Assembly: GCA_036346375.1 (NCBI GenBank)
Contig: CM070508.1
Location: 21,892,852 to 21,956,851 of the forward strand
Direction of reading: 5' to 3'
Length of the DNA: 64,000 nucleotides
From: Guadua angustifolia
Taxonomy: Eukaryota; Streptophyta; Magnoliopsida; Poales; Poaceae
Part shown: in pieces, positions 34,597 to 45,921 of the stretch
Numbering within the stretch: the first letter of the stretch is position 1
How the letters are laid out: every line of letters starts with the position of its first letter
Program-made: the position numbers and the translations under genes
The notes under the pieces: generated by a model
What the model saw: only the letters and a program-made list of their open reading frames with translations
Told to the model about the DNA's origin: nothing
Database searches by the model: none

Positions 34597-37191
34597 GCGG
34601 AGAGGGTGGCCGCGCTGGGCGACGTCGCCGAGAGCAGCGACAGTTCTAACGACGACACCGTCGAGGGCGATGCCTGAGCTTAGCTTAGGAATGCCCCAGG
34701 CGCCTGTGGCTGGCCTTTGTTTCTGTGTAGTGCATGTACATTCTATGTCGTGGACCTCCGGGACTTTGTTTATTATTTCGCGTTCCTTTTTATGATGAGC
34801 ACTCGTCGACAACCGTAGCTCTTAGGAACCGCTGGGGTTGTTAGAGCATAAGTCGGAGCGCCAACACTCTGAAGAAAATGCGAAAGTTGCTAGGGGCTTA
34901 GCGGCCCGGAGGCGCGCCCTAAATCGACCATGGGTCGCCTTGCACGGGTAGTTCCTTCTCCCGCCAGACACCACTTCGTAGCCATAGCCGCTGGGGCGTA
35001 GGCCATAGCACTTGGGTCGAGTGGGTTACCGCTCGCGGGGGACCCGATGGTCAGTTAGGACGTGGGCTTGAGCGAGCGGGCAAACAAGCAGCCCCCAAGT
35101 CGTGCGTGAGGGCTAAGGTGTGATCGGCACGCAGTGCTCTGAGTCCAGGGGATTTGACGGAAACGAAGAGAAAGGGGATGAAAATCAAGGATAGAATCTC
35201 CTTAACTTCTCGATGTTCCATGCGTTGGGTACAGTGTTGCCATCGGCGTCTTTGAGTCGAAAGGTGCCGGGTCGGAGGACCTCCACAATGGTGAAGGGCC
35301 CTTCCCACGGAGGGGATAGCTTGTGCCTGCCAACGTTGGACTGAACCTGGCGCAGGACCAGGTCGCCAACCTCGAAGGACCGCCCACGGACCTGACGATC
35401 ATGGTAACGCCGCAGCGTCTGCTGGTACTTGGCCGATCGCAGGATGGCCAGGCCGCGCGCCTCATCAAGCTGGTTGATGGCGTCTCGTTGAGCCTCGAGC
35501 CCCCGAGCTTTGTCGAAGGCTTGCAGTCTTGGGGCGCCGTACTCCAGGTCAGTCGGCAGAACGGCTTCGGCACCGAACACCAGGAAGAATGGCGCGAACC
35601 CGGTCGACCGGGTTGGTGTTGTCCGCAGGCTCCAGAGGATGGAGGGCAGTTCGGCTGCCCATCGTCCCGTGAATTTCCTTAGTCGACTGAAGATTCGCGG
35701 TTTGAGGCCTTGGAGGATCATGCCGTTTGCGCGCTCGACCTGGCCGTTGGTCCGCGGATGGGCTACAGCTGCCAAGTCGACGCGGATGTTGAAGTCATCG
35801 CAGAACTCGAGGAACTCCTTCCCCGTGAACTGCATCCCATTCTCGGTGATGATGGAGTTCGGGACTCCAAACCGATAAACGATGTCACGGAAGAAGTTGG
35901 CGCTTTGCATTGAAGTGGCGGAGAGGGTGGCCGCCAGATCGGCGACGCCGCCGAGAGCAATGACAGTTTAACGACGACACCGCCGAGGGCGATGCTCGAG
36001 CTTAGCTTAGAATGCCCCAGCGCTGTGGGTCGGCCTTTGTTTCGTGTAGTGCATGTACATTCTATGTCGTGGACCTCCGGACTTTGTTTATTATTTCGCG
36101 TTCCTTTTATGATGAGCACTGCCGACAACCGTAGCTCTTAGGAACATGGGGTTGTTAGAGCATAAGTCGGAGCGCCAACACTCAAGAAAATGCGAAAGTT
36201 GCTAGGGGCTTAGCGTCCGGAGGCGCGCCTCTAAATCGACCATGGGTCGCCTTTGCACGGTAGTTCTTCTCCGCCAGACACCACCGTAGCTATAGCCGGG
36301 CGAGGCTATAGCACTTGGTCGAGTGGGTTACCGTCATGGGGACCCGATGGTCGCTAGGACGGGCTTGAGCGCGGGCAAACAAGCGCCCCCAAGTCGTAGG
36401 CGTGAGGGCTAAGGTGTGATCGGCACGCGAGGCTCGAGTCCGTGGGATTTGACGGAAACGAAGAGAAAGGGATGAAAATCAGGATAGAATCTCCTTAACT
36501 TCTCGATGTTCCATGCGTTGGATGCTGATGTTGCCATCGGCGTTTTCGATCGAAGGTGTTGGCCTGAGGACCTCCACAATGGTGAAGGGCCCTTCCCACG
36601 GAGGGGATAGCTTGTGCCTGCCAACGTTGGACTGAACCTGGCGCAGGACCAGGTCGCCAACCTCGAAGGACCGCCCACGGACCTGACGATCATGGTAACG
36701 CCGCAGCGTCTGCTGGTACTTGGCCGATCGCAGGACGGCCAGGCCACGCGCCTCGTCGAGCTGGTCGATGGCGTCTTGTTGAGCCTCGAGCCCCCGAGCT
36801 TTGTCGGCTTGCGATCTTGGGGCGCCAGACTCTGTGTCGGTCGCAGAACGGCCGCACGAACACCGGGAAGAATGGCGCGAACCCGGCCGACGGGTTGGTG
36901 TTGTCCGCAGTTCAGAGGATGGAGGGCGTTCGGCCGCCCATCGCCCCGTGAATTTCTTAGTCGATCAAGATTCGCGGTTTGAGGCCTTGGAGGATCATGC
37001 CGCTTATGCGCCGACCGCCGCTGGTCCGCGGATGGGCTACAGCTGCCAAGTCGACGCGGATGTTGAAGTCATCGCAGAACTCGAGGAACTCCTTCCCCGT
37101 GAACTGCATCCCATTCTCGGTGATGATGGAGTTCGGGACTCCAAACCGATAAACGATGTCACGGAAGAAGTTGGCCGCCTGCATTGAAGTG
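34597..37191. repeat. 1.3-kb tandem duplication in element B
   Basis: Copy 1 is 34597-35917 and copy 2 is 35918-37191. Each runs from GCGGAGAGGGTGG (end of the antisense gene) to CATTGAAGTG (in the integrase core). Some blocks are identical over more than 150 bases (for example around 35290-35450 and 36570-36730), while others in copy 2 have many 1-3 base losses. The unit thus duplicates the 3' end of the antisense gene, the intergenic part and the integrase C-terminus. Confidence 0.9.
35185..35910 (-). pseudogene. Integrase C-terminal part, copy 1 (open)
   Basis: This 241-codon open frame starts within the integrase core (NFFRDIVYRFGVP) and includes ITENGMQF, NGQVERANGMILQG with the catalytic Glu, FFLVFGAEAVLPTDLEYG, and a basic C-terminus with VGDLVLRQVQ and SPPWEGPFTIVEV. 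It would complete the integrase, but the matching N-terminal part lies beyond copy 2. The second catalytic Asp is replaced by Glu (TENG in place of the usual TDNG). Confidence 0.85.
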
Positions 37192-37463
37192 ATGGTGGCA
37201 ACCGGTTTAGCTTCTATCCACTTGGTGAATTTGTCCACCGCGACGAGTAGGTGAGTCAGGCCCCCAGGTGCCTTTTTGAAGGGCCCGACCAGGTCGAGTC
37301 CCCAAACGGCGAATGGCCAAGTGATAGGGATCGTCTGCAGGGCTTGCGCTGGAAGGTGTGTCTGCCGAGCAAAAAATTGGCACCCCTCGTAGGTGCGAAC
37401 GATCTGCTCGACGTCGGCCACGGCGGTTGGCCAGTAGAAACCTTGACGGAAGGCTTTTCCCAT
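36409..37463 (-). pseudogene. Integrase of element B with decayed copy-2 C-terminus
   Basis: The minus strand carries the end of the zinc-binding domain (YEGCQFFARQ), WGLDLVGPF with the first catalytic Asp, ITENGMQF with Glu in place of the second Asp, and AVAHPRT. After that copy 2 loses bases, so the block around the catalytic Glu is destroyed (SGGRRISG) and the frame shifts. Further C-terminal blocks are seen in another frame down to 36409. Confidence 0.8.
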
Positions 37464-38315
37464 GAGGGATCGTGGCGCGACATGGTGGCCGCATACGCCG
37501 CCGTGGATGTCGAGCAGTAGCTGCTTCCCTTGGCCGATCGGGATGCATCTCTGGAGAACTCCGGAGGGGCTCCTCTTGTAGAGGTCTTCTCCAACCAGGA
37601 CAAAGGGCTTTGCCCGCCGAGCGAGGCGTCGAGCCTCGGTTGGGTCGGTGGGAAGTGACCCGTCAGTTAACCGGTCGACGATGGGCTTCCTCTAGTCGGA
37701 GTTAGCGATCAGTACGTCGTGGTCTGATCCAGAAGGTCTCGCGTCCGACCGGTCAGTGGTCGGAGCGGGCGCACCCGGTGGGCTAGTCGATCGCTCGAAG
37801 GGCGAGTCCAGACGGACGGAAGGCTTGTGGAGGTCGGAGACGAAGATCCCTGGCGGGACTGTTCCCCTGCTGGAGGCAAGATTCGCTAGGTTGTCGGCTT
37901 CACTGTTGAAGCGTCGGTAGCTATGGTGAAGCTCGAAACCTTTGAATTTCTCCTCGAGCTTGCGCACTTCACGGCAATACGCCGCCATGCGCGTGTCACG
38001 AGGCTCTGAGGCCTTCATGACTTGGTCGACGACGAGCTTGGAGTCGTCGTGTACGTGGAGCCGGCGCGCGCCGAGGTCGGCGGCGATCTGGAGACCATTG
38101 GCAAGTGCTTCGTACTCGGCGACATTGTTGGTTGCGTCGAAGTGGAGTCAAATGGCGTACTGGAGCTTGTTTCCAAGCGGGGAAACAAGAACGACCCCAG
38201 CACCCGCCCCATTCTTGGTGTAGGACCCGTCGAAGTACATCATCCAGTACTCGGGGTCCTCAAGCGCCGGTGGTGCCTGGGCTTCGGTCCACTCGAAGAT
38301 GAAGTCAGCCAAGAC
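37464..38315 (-). pseudogene. RNase H and integrase N-terminal region of element B
   Basis: Blocks seen are ATNN with an Ala-Leu-rich follow-on near 38100-38140, VVDQV-type residues, and KFKGFELHHSYRRFNSEADNLA (38018-37692), typical of the Tat RNase H end. Stops interrupt it: TAG at 37692-37694 where a Trp precedes RKPI, TGA near 38149 in place of Arg, and TAG at 38316-38318 in the KSQVLADF block. The piece from 37691 to 37464 holds the start of the integrase. Confidence 0.7.
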
Positions 38316-39617
38316 CTACGACTTGATTGCCGTCCAGGGGACGTACGATATATCGTGGCCGTTTAGTTTGAGAGCCCATTTGGCTATCCTTCCCAAAGCG
38401 TCACGGCTGCAGATGATTTCGCCGAGCGGCGAAGAGGTCACCACGGAGACGGGATGCCGGTCGAAGTAATGGACCAGCTTCCGCTTTGTGATGAGGATTG
38501 CATAGAGTAGTTTCTGCACCTGTGGGTACCGAACCTTGGACTCGGAGAGCACTTCGCTGATGAAGTACACCGGCCGTTGTACCTTGAGCACACGGGCTTC
38601 TTCGGCTCGCTCCACAACGAGCACCGCGCTGACGACCTGGGTCGTGGCGGCGATGTAGAGGAGGAGCGGTTCCTCTGGCGTCGGGGCGACCAGCACCGGA
38701 GGCGAGGTCAGGAAGGTCTTCAGCTGGTTGAGGGCTCCCTGGGCTTCCGGGGTCCAGACGAAGCGGTCGGACTTCTTGAGCAGCTTATAGAGCGACATCC
38801 CACATTCGCCAAGGCGAGACAAGCAATGGCTCAGTGCTGCGAGGCATCCTGTCAACTTCTGGACTCCTTTGAGGTTAGCAATCGGGCCCATGTTCATGAT
38901 CGTGGAGATCTTCTCCTGGTTGGCTTCGATGCCACGCTCGGAGACGATGAAGCCCAGCAGCTTTCCCTTAGGAACCCCGAAAATGCACTTTTCGGGGTTA
39001 AGCTTGATGCGAAATCGCCGGAGGTTCGCAAAAGTCTCTTCTAAGTCGGCGATGAGATCATCAACCTTCTTAGTCTTGACGACGATGTCGTCAACGTACG
39101 CCTCGATGTTACGCCCAATTTGGTTGTCGAAACACGTTTGCATACATCGCTGGTATGTAGCACCCGCGTTCTTCAGACCAAATGGCATCGTTACGTAACA
39201 AAACCAGCCGAACTGAGTGATAAAAGAGGTCGCGAGCTGGTCGAACTCTTTCATCGCTATCTGGTGGTAGCCTGAGTAGGCATCCAGAAAAGACAGGAAT
39301 TCGCACCCTGCGGTTGAATCGACGACTTGGTCGATGTGAGGCAATGGAAAAGGGTCCTTGGGACATGCCTTGTTCAGGCTCGTGTAATCAACACACATTC
39401 TCTATTGCCTAGACTTCTTTTTTACAAGTATAGGGTTGGCCAGCCACTCGGGGTGGTGGACCTCTTTTATGAACCCTGCAGCCAAAAGCTTGGCGATTTG
39501 CTCACCGATGATCTTGCGCTTTCCCTCGTCGAAGTGGCGCAAGCATTGAACGACCGGCCTTGAGCCGGGCTGGATATTCAAGGAGTGCTCGGCAACTTCC
39601 CGCGGGATGCTTGGCAT
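38316..39617 (-). pseudogene. Reverse transcriptase of element B
   Basis: The main open piece (39398-38316, 360 codons) has MCVDYTSLNKACPKD, FLSFLDAYSGYHQIAM, MPFGLKNAGATYQR, the catalytic Asp pair in AYVDDIVVKT, and the connection with RYPQVQKLLYAI. Residues before it (39617-39405) carry the primer-side segment ending KKKSRQ and are cut off by a TAG at 39402-39404, where a Trp codon is normal. The catalytic residues are kept, so the copy was functional until recently. Confidence 0.88.
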
Positions 39618-39680
39618 GTCAGACGGCTTCCATGCGAAGACATCCTGATTGGTACGGATGAAGTCGACGAGCGCGCCTTC

Positions 39681-40234
39681 CTATTTGGCGGGGAGCATGG
39701 CTCTGACCCGCACGGTTTTGGTCGGATCCTCGGGATCGACCGCAACCTCCTTCGTGTCCTCAGTGGTTTTGAAGGATTCGGACCCTGACCTGCTGGAGTC
39801 GGGGGCAGATTCCGAGGTTTCCCTCCAGAGGTTTTCGAGTTCGGCGGATGCAATGACTGCTGACGCCAACTCAGAATTACTTTGCTCAACAGTGGCGAAC
39901 CGAAGACGCGCCACGGTGATGATTCCCCGTGGCTCCGGCATCTTCAGCTTGAGATAGGTGTAGTTGGGGACCGCCATGAACTTGGCGTAGCATGACCTCC
40001 CCATGATAGCGTGGTAGGAGCCAGGGAACCCCACGACCTCGAAGGTAAGGGATTCGGTGCGGAAGTTATCCTGGTTCCCAAAGGTAACGGGCAGGTCGAT
40101 CTGCCCGAGCGGATGGGCCTACAGGCCTGGAACGATGCCGTGGAAAGGCGCCTTGCTCGGTCGGAGACGCGAGCGAGGGATCCCCAAGGCGTTGAAGGTT
40201 TTAACATACATGATGTTGAGGCTGCTGCCACCAT
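39681..40234 (-). pseudogene. Protease end and spacer region of element B
   Basis: After the TAG at 40119-40121 the coding continues with DLPVTFG-type residues, FEVVGFPGSYHAIMGRSCYAKF and MPEPRGIITV, the C-terminal half of the Tat protease region. A hydrophilic linker leads towards RT and is broken by a TAG near 39681. Confidence 0.7.
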
Positions 40235-40979
40235 CCATGAGCACCTTAGAGAGGCGCTTTGGCCTGACGATGGGGGCTACGACCAGGGGATATCTCCACG
40301 GGAGCGGGACGTGGTCGGGGTGGTCAGCCCGATCGAAGGTGATCGGTGACTCCGACCACCGGAGGTATTTGGGCACGGCGGGGGCCGCCGTGTGGACCTC
40401 GCGGAAGTCAAGCTTCTGCCGTCGCTTGTCGGTATAGCTCGTCGGTCCGCCGAAGATCATGAGGCAGCCGTCGGGTTCGGGGAACTCGGCGTCCGCCTGC
40501 TTGGTCCCGGTCTCCGGCGCCGGGTCCTGCTTCTTTCCTTTGCCCCGCGTGGGGGCTCCAGAAATGAGGCGTTTTAGGGTTTCGCACTCACTGAGCTTGT
40601 GCCTGACGGGGTACCCGTGATGCGAACACGGGCTGTCTGTCTGTTTTTTGAAGTGGTCGGGGTCCTGACGCGCCTGCTGCTTGGTAGGGCGGTCGGTGGC
40701 CGTGACCACAGGACCCTCGCGGCCCTTCTTCCCCTTTTGTTTCCGCTTGTCGGAGCGGTCGGAGGGAACATCGGCGTTGGGGGCAGCCTCCCGCTTGGCC
40801 TTCCCTTTGTCGACGATGGCGCCTACGGCCTCCTCGCCGGAAGCGTGGTTGGTGGCGATGTCGAGAAGCTCTTTAGTGGTCTTGGGCTTGGCGCAGCCCA
40901 GCTTGTGCACCAGAGCTTTCGAAGTGGTACCGTAAATGAATGCCCTGACGACGTCAGCGTCGCAGATGTCGGGGCTCAC
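40119..40979 (-). pseudogene. gag: Gag C-terminal part and protease active site of element B
   Basis: This 286-codon open piece begins in the capsid end (DADVVRAFIYGTTSKALVHK), continues with a Lys-rich nucleocapsid part, and has the Tat-type zinc-like motif CSHHGYPVRHKLSEC. It ends with the protease block VLMDGGSSLNIMYV (catalytic Asp in DGGSS). The linked gag and protease parts show that Gag-Pro was one frame. Confidence 0.85.
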
Positions 40980-41042
40980 AGACCTGCAGGAGAATCACGG
41001 ATGTAGTCCCGAGAGACTCCCCATTTGCTTGCTGCTCTTCAG

Positions 41043-41621
41043 TCAGAGTTCCTGGCGCTTGTAAGTGCCCTGGAAGTTTCCGATGAAGAGGTTTTTTAGG
41101 TCGGCCCAGTTCCTGATGGTGTTCGCGGGTAAGTACTCGAGCCAGGCTCGAGCAAAGTCCGCGAGGTAAATGGGGAGGTACAGGATGACGAAGAGATCAT
41201 CCGTAGCTCCCCTTGCCCGGCATGCGAGCCGGAAATCTTCTAGCCAGACACTGGGGTTCGTGGCCCCAGTGTACTTGGTTATGTTGACGGGGGCCCGGAA
41301 TCTGACGGGAAAGTCCGCATGGCGGATCTCCCGCCAACGCCCATGACCCGGGCCGTCGGGGCTCGGGCTGCGATGGTGACGCCGGCCGCTGTCCACGGCC
41401 CGCGATTGAGCCATCACATCGGCCAGCCTCTCCGGGCCTCGGCGGCTGCGGGCGTTGCGACCTTCGCCCAGTGCCGCGACCGGTCGCGTGGGAAAGCTGG
41501 GGCCGTTCGAGGGGCTGTCTGGCCGGACCCGATAGTCTGGGCGAAGAGGCGGCTTGGTGGCTCGAGGAAGCCCCGAGCGAGGGAATCGGAAGGGCAAATG
41601 TCGCACAATAGCCGAGCTCAA
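41043..41621 (-). pseudogene. gag: Gag capsid core of element B
   Basis: The capsid core is seen from FRAPVNITKYTGATNPSVWL through LYLPIYLADFARAWLEYLP to WADLKNLFIGNFQGTYK, standard for Tat Gag. The joint with the next piece (40979) is frame-shifted over about 60 bases. Confidence 0.85.
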
Positions 41622-42460
41622 CCGGCCCGGAGGTTTCGTAGGTGGCCTTGGCCCCTGTGTCCTCCGCTCGTGGATGCTGTGGCAAAGATCGCCGCCGCAG
41701 CGACATTCAGGCCGGGCGCGGGGAAGTACGGAAGACCTTGCGACCCCTCGGCCAGTTGTTGGTGGACCTGGCAGGATCTGGGCCAGTGCATCTGAAAACC
41801 TGGGTGACCCGGCTCGTGTCGGCCCGAGTTCATCAAGCTTGGTCTTTTGGGCCTCCGGTGTTCGTTATTGGCTGCCGCTGCAGCTCGCACGGCGAGCTTG
41901 AGGTTTCCACGCTTCATGTTGAATCTCTACCTCTCGCGCTTCGACGTGCTGGGCGGCGGTTCCCGGACTAACAGAGGTGGCGGTCGGTTCTTCCACTCCC
42001 GCCATATTGCACTCGCGAGGGTACAACACGTCGGAGGTGTGCTCCATGTCGGAGCTGAAGTCGTGGCTGGAGGAACTATCCAACGAGTCGTAGACGGAGG
42101 CCAGCAGGTGGCCGACCATGGCCACGAGGTGCGAGCCTGCGGAAGGCAACGCCGCCTGCTGGTTCAAGACGCGCTGCCGCTAGGGGCAAGACGGCCACGG
42201 ATGGACTCCGGCCTTGAGGTCTGCACGGGGTCCCCAAGCCGAAGGTCGCCGAGGGTACCGGCCACGGAGTCCAGGCTCGAGGGGAACGCCTGAGCCTGAA
42301 GAGTGGCGGGGATGAGCACGAACTCTCCCGTCGAGGTGGCGATGAAGTCGAGGGAGCTGAAGCGAATCCAGCTCCTCGACGGAGATGCGCCGTTGTCGGT
42401 GAAGAAGGCCATCAAGGAAGGAGATGGGAATCCGGAGATCACGAAGATGACGCGCGAGGG
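41622..42460 (-). other. Leader and Gag N-terminal region of element B
   Basis: Open pieces in the minus strand (42442-42164, 42167-41865 and 41917-41618) are Ser-, Pro- and Ala-rich, without known motifs. By position they are the untranslated leader and poorly conserved N-terminus of Gag. Confidence 0.45.
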
Positions 42461-42478
42461 CCCCTACCTGGTGCGCCA
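42461..42478 (-). other. Primer-binding site of element B
   Basis: The minus strand reads TGGCGCACCAGGTAGGGG, two bases inside the 5' LTR. This form is common in grass Tat elements. Confidence 0.75.
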
Positions 42479-42480
42479 AC

Positions 42481-43528
42481 TGTCGGTGTTTCATATAACC
42501 GGCAAATAAATTTGTAGGTGCAGGGGTCGCGCGTCCCCTCTCCTTGAATGGTTAAACTAAGGAAATCCCGGATGTATACTGGTTCGGGCCGAATGTCCCT
42601 ACGTCCAGTTCGTGGTGGTGATGATTATTGCTCTGGGTGTAGCGGACTACAAAGGATTACATGCGAGAGCTGAGGATAGGCCCTTAGCGCTCGTCCGAGT
42701 GGAGGAACTCGGGAGGGTGTTCCTGATTCGGAGGGCTTGAACTGATTTACACGAGCGGGGGTGGATCGGTTGATGTCTGCCCCTCTCCCTGGGGGCCCTG
42801 CCTCCCCTTATATACGTGGAGAGGGCAGGTTACACGGGAGTTTTGAAAAAAAAGGTAGGGGTACGCTACGCCCGGGCGTCCCGGTCTTCAGTCTTTGGTG
42901 ATTTGATAGATCCCTGCTCATCCCATGCTGGGGTCAGTAGACACAACGGACGGCGCTTTGTTGGGAAGGCGTGCACCTGTCCTCCGTGTGCTTGTCAGAT
43001 GGCGTGACGGGACGGGTGCTTTATTTTGGCGGCCTCGCCACCAGGAAGGGCCACCGTTATAGGCCGACCATCACGTTCGACGGGCAGATGACCAGCTCGT
43101 TGTCGGCCGTCGGCGTGATGGAGGGCGTGGGGTTCAAGCTTGTTGAAGTCGGCCCGAGCCAGTCGTAACTCATGGGCGCCGGACCGGGTTCAGTCGAACT
43201 GTGGGCGCCGGACCCGGGTTCAGGTCGGGGCCGACAGTGGCGCCTGACCCGAGGCTAGGTCGGAGTCATCCGGGCGAGCTCGATCGGGGCCGGGGATCCT
43301 TCGAGATTCCTGGGCCGAAGAGCTGGGCCCAAGATGGCCTATTTGGCATTCCAGCCACTTTTGAGCGACGATCCCATCTGTGAGGGATGGAGATTTTGGT
43401 AATACTCTCTCCGGCACTGTGGATCGCTGCCGGCCTTGCTGCCGTCGTGTTCGGATGACTGAGAGAAATACGATCTTGAAATAGATGTATACTTTGCTGT
43501 GGGGTACCCCTAGTATGAGTATTCGTCA
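42481..43528 (-). repeat. 5' LTR of element B
   Basis: On the plus strand it starts TGTCGGTGTTTCA and ends GAGTATTCGTCA (1048 bp), followed by the GGAGT duplication. Between about 43030 and 43230 it has many small losses relative to the other LTR, while the rest matches well. Confidence 0.92.
42807..42815 (-). promoter_or_regulatory. TATA box in the 5' LTR of element B
   Basis: The minus strand reads GTATATAAGGGGAGG, a strong plant TATA box placed for transcription into gag. Confidence 0.6.
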
Positions 43529-43533
43529 GGAGT

Positions 43534-45295
43534 CTTTCCAAAAAAAGAGCTTGGAATTGAATTAAGCCGAATTTGGTCATAATAATATGAAATAGATACA
43601 CATGACCTATTTGGGGTTTATTTCAAGAAATTTTAAATAAATTCCATGGAATCCACAAACTTCCCCTTTATGGCCTAAAAGAGTAAAACAACTTGAAACG
43701 TAGCCATATGTTGAGTTATATATGGAAATAATAATTTTAAATTTAAAAACATTTATAGAAGCTCACTCTTCAAATCTCCTCGAAATAGTTTTTAGTTTGC
43801 AAAAGAGCTCATATAAGGACTACTTGAGAGCCTTATAGATTTTAAATGAGGAACACATCCAAAAGAGCTTCAAACTTCATGAAAGTTTTAAAATTGATAG
43901 AAATCATGGCTATAAATATTTTTCATGAAGACTACATGCTCATGTTCTCAATGACCAAAAAGATTTATCAATTTGAGATCAATTTGTTAACGTAACATGG
44001 CTAGCATGTTTTTTTCAAACTTATATAGCCTTGACTAACAAACTCTAACAAATTCAGATACAAATGATGAAGAAGTTTTGTTTTGGGACGATATCCTAAA
44101 TCACAGCAAGTTTGAAGATATGAAAATCACGAAGTTTCAGAAAATAGAAAGTTTCAGGTTTTTAGATTTTAGCATTCCATTTAAGGTTCGAAAGAGGGAT
44201 AAAAAACTGGTTAAACGAGGTCCAATAAATATGATAAATTTTGGTATAAAAGATAAACTATGGAGAATCACATCTCATAATAATGGCTTTCTCAAATTAT
44301 GATTCTATTTGGAAATACAAAAATCATAAATCAGCTTAAAATCATGCAAAAGTATGAATATTTAGCATTTGATCAAAGAGAGAAAAAGCTATAACATTTT
44401 AAAATAAAGTTAAAATGCTTTGAAAATTTTCAAAAACACACTTTGGGATCCTAAAAAGCTTTTCCAAAAATAATTTTTGAAAAAGAAGTCTCCATTCAAA
44501 AAGATATCCCAAATTTCATTTTGTAGTCATAATTTTTATTAATGAGAAGAAAAGTCCAAACTTTTTCAAATAAAGTAAAAATGATTTAAATTTTACCATA
44601 TCTAAACTTTTAAATACTTATAAAGTTTCACAAAAATAATTTTTGTAAAATAAATTTTCTTTCAAAAGATATAGTAAAACGCGCTTTGTAGGCATAAAAG
44701 AAAGTGAATTTGCATCTAAGGCTTCAAATGCAATCCAATTTGGATTTCATAGAGTTTTCACTTTCATGGCCTTGTATGAGTTAAAGCTATTATTTCAAGC
44801 AAGATATATAAAGAACTTTTACACAAATGGATATACCCACTATATGCAAGAAGGTCAATTTGGGTGAAATGAAGGATTTTAGTGAATTTTAAAGGGCTAT
44901 AATTTTTAAACTGTTGGTTGTTTGGAAAAACTTTAAACTAAAGAAATATTTAAAATGACTAACCTTAATATTTTTGTATAATTTTTTTTTCAACAACTCA
45001 ATTAATTTTGTTTTATGAAAATATATTATTTAATCCAAAAAACATGACCATATAAGATTCATTTAAGGCCAAATTTCCTATTTTGTTTCTAAAATAGGGA
45101 TTTTTACTCCAAAAATATTGTAAAACATTTGAAATACATATTTAAGTGCTAGAATATGACCAATATAGGTCAAGTGAAGTTTTTAGGCGAGTTTCAAAAT
45201 CAAATAACTTTTGATAGGTTGATCTTTTGAAAATATTTTGAATACAAGAAATGTTAAGAATGACCAACTCTTAAGTTTTTTTGTTTTGGATGCAC
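43534..45295. other. AT-rich DNA between elements B and C
   Basis: This continues the host sequence of element B. It is AT-rich with no coding frame. An imperfect direct repeat of the type TTCAAAAATAATTTTTG with AAAGATAT following it occurs near 44462-44510 and 44630-44670. It may be old retroelement sequence, but I cannot assign it. Confidence 0.4.
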
Positions 45296-45728
45296 TGTTA
45301 GATATCAGAAGCGGGAGTCTGAGTTCGAATAGGAGAGTTCATTTAGAAGATGGATAGCTATGATTACTTGATTTCTCTTCAGAAGGATAATCATGCAGAT
45401 CTGGTGGCTTATGAAGATCTAACGATGTTTAGCGAATAGTAGCGTTTCACATGGCTGTATTTGTTCTTAGTAATTACTAGTTTCCTTATCTTAGTTTTGT
45501 CAGTGACTGTTCATGTAAACTTTTGTCTTTTATGTCAGGCAGCGAATATATAAGCTGTGACGCCCTGAGAATCTGTTATGATGAGAAATACAATGCAATA
45601 CGCCTCTTGCTTTTTGCTTTCCTCTTTCCACTTCTTTTAGCCTTCCTTTTACCAATTTTGTAATTGTTCTTGCTTGGATTTGGGATTCGTGATTTGATTC
45701 TGGAGTCGAACTCTTCTGGGTCCTGACA
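45296..45728 (+). repeat. 5' LTR of element C
   Basis: It starts TGTTAGATATCAGAAG and ends GGGTCCTGACA (433 bp). A TATA-like run (GAATATATAAGC) lies at about 45545-45556, and an R/U5 region follows. The left edge rests on the TG and on the usual length in the lineage, since the 3' copy is not seen. Confidence 0.65.
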
Positions 45729-45731
45729 AAT

Positions 45732-45746
45732 TGGTATCAGAGCCAC
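45732..45746 (+). other. Primer-binding site of element C (initiator Met tRNA)
   Basis: TGGTATCAGAGCCAC, two to three bases inside the LTR, is the standard site complementary to the 3' end of plant initiator methionine tRNA. Confidence 0.9.
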
Positions 45747-45921
45747 CAGGTTCTTCAGCCATCTATTGGATTTGATGCTTCTTGAGACATCTGGGTTAAG
45801 GAATATTGTTTTGCAAAGAAGGTTGAGAAGAAATTTCTTCCTATAAAATCCCATATCTGCGAGGAGCAAGTGATCGTGGCAAATAACGAAGGTGGGGAGA
45901 TCACTGGATGATGAGGCTGGA

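Larger units (their letters stand above)
30590..43528 (-). mobile_element. Ty3/gypsy Tat-type LTR retrotransposon B, with both LTRs
   Basis: Two LTRs (30590-31643 and 42481-43528) in direct orientation bound the element, and GGAGT stands on both sides (30585-30589 and 43529-43533), so this is one insertion. On the minus strand the order is LTR, primer site, gag, protease, RT, RNase H, integrase, then a plus-strand antisense gene, a GC-rich repeat spacer and the 3' LTR. Antisense ORFs and spacer repeats at this place are known in the Tat lineage (for example Grande). The ORFs hold several stops, and a 1.3-kb tandem duplication lies across the integrase end. Confidence 0.92.

Noticed and set aside
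33642..34658. 338-codon minus-strand ORF over the antisense gene of element B
   Set aside because: It is Arg- and Ser-rich shadow coding in GC-rich DNA. The plus strand has a TATA box, splice sites and a coiled-coil pattern, so the plus-strand reading is preferred. It is a real alternative only if expression data show it.
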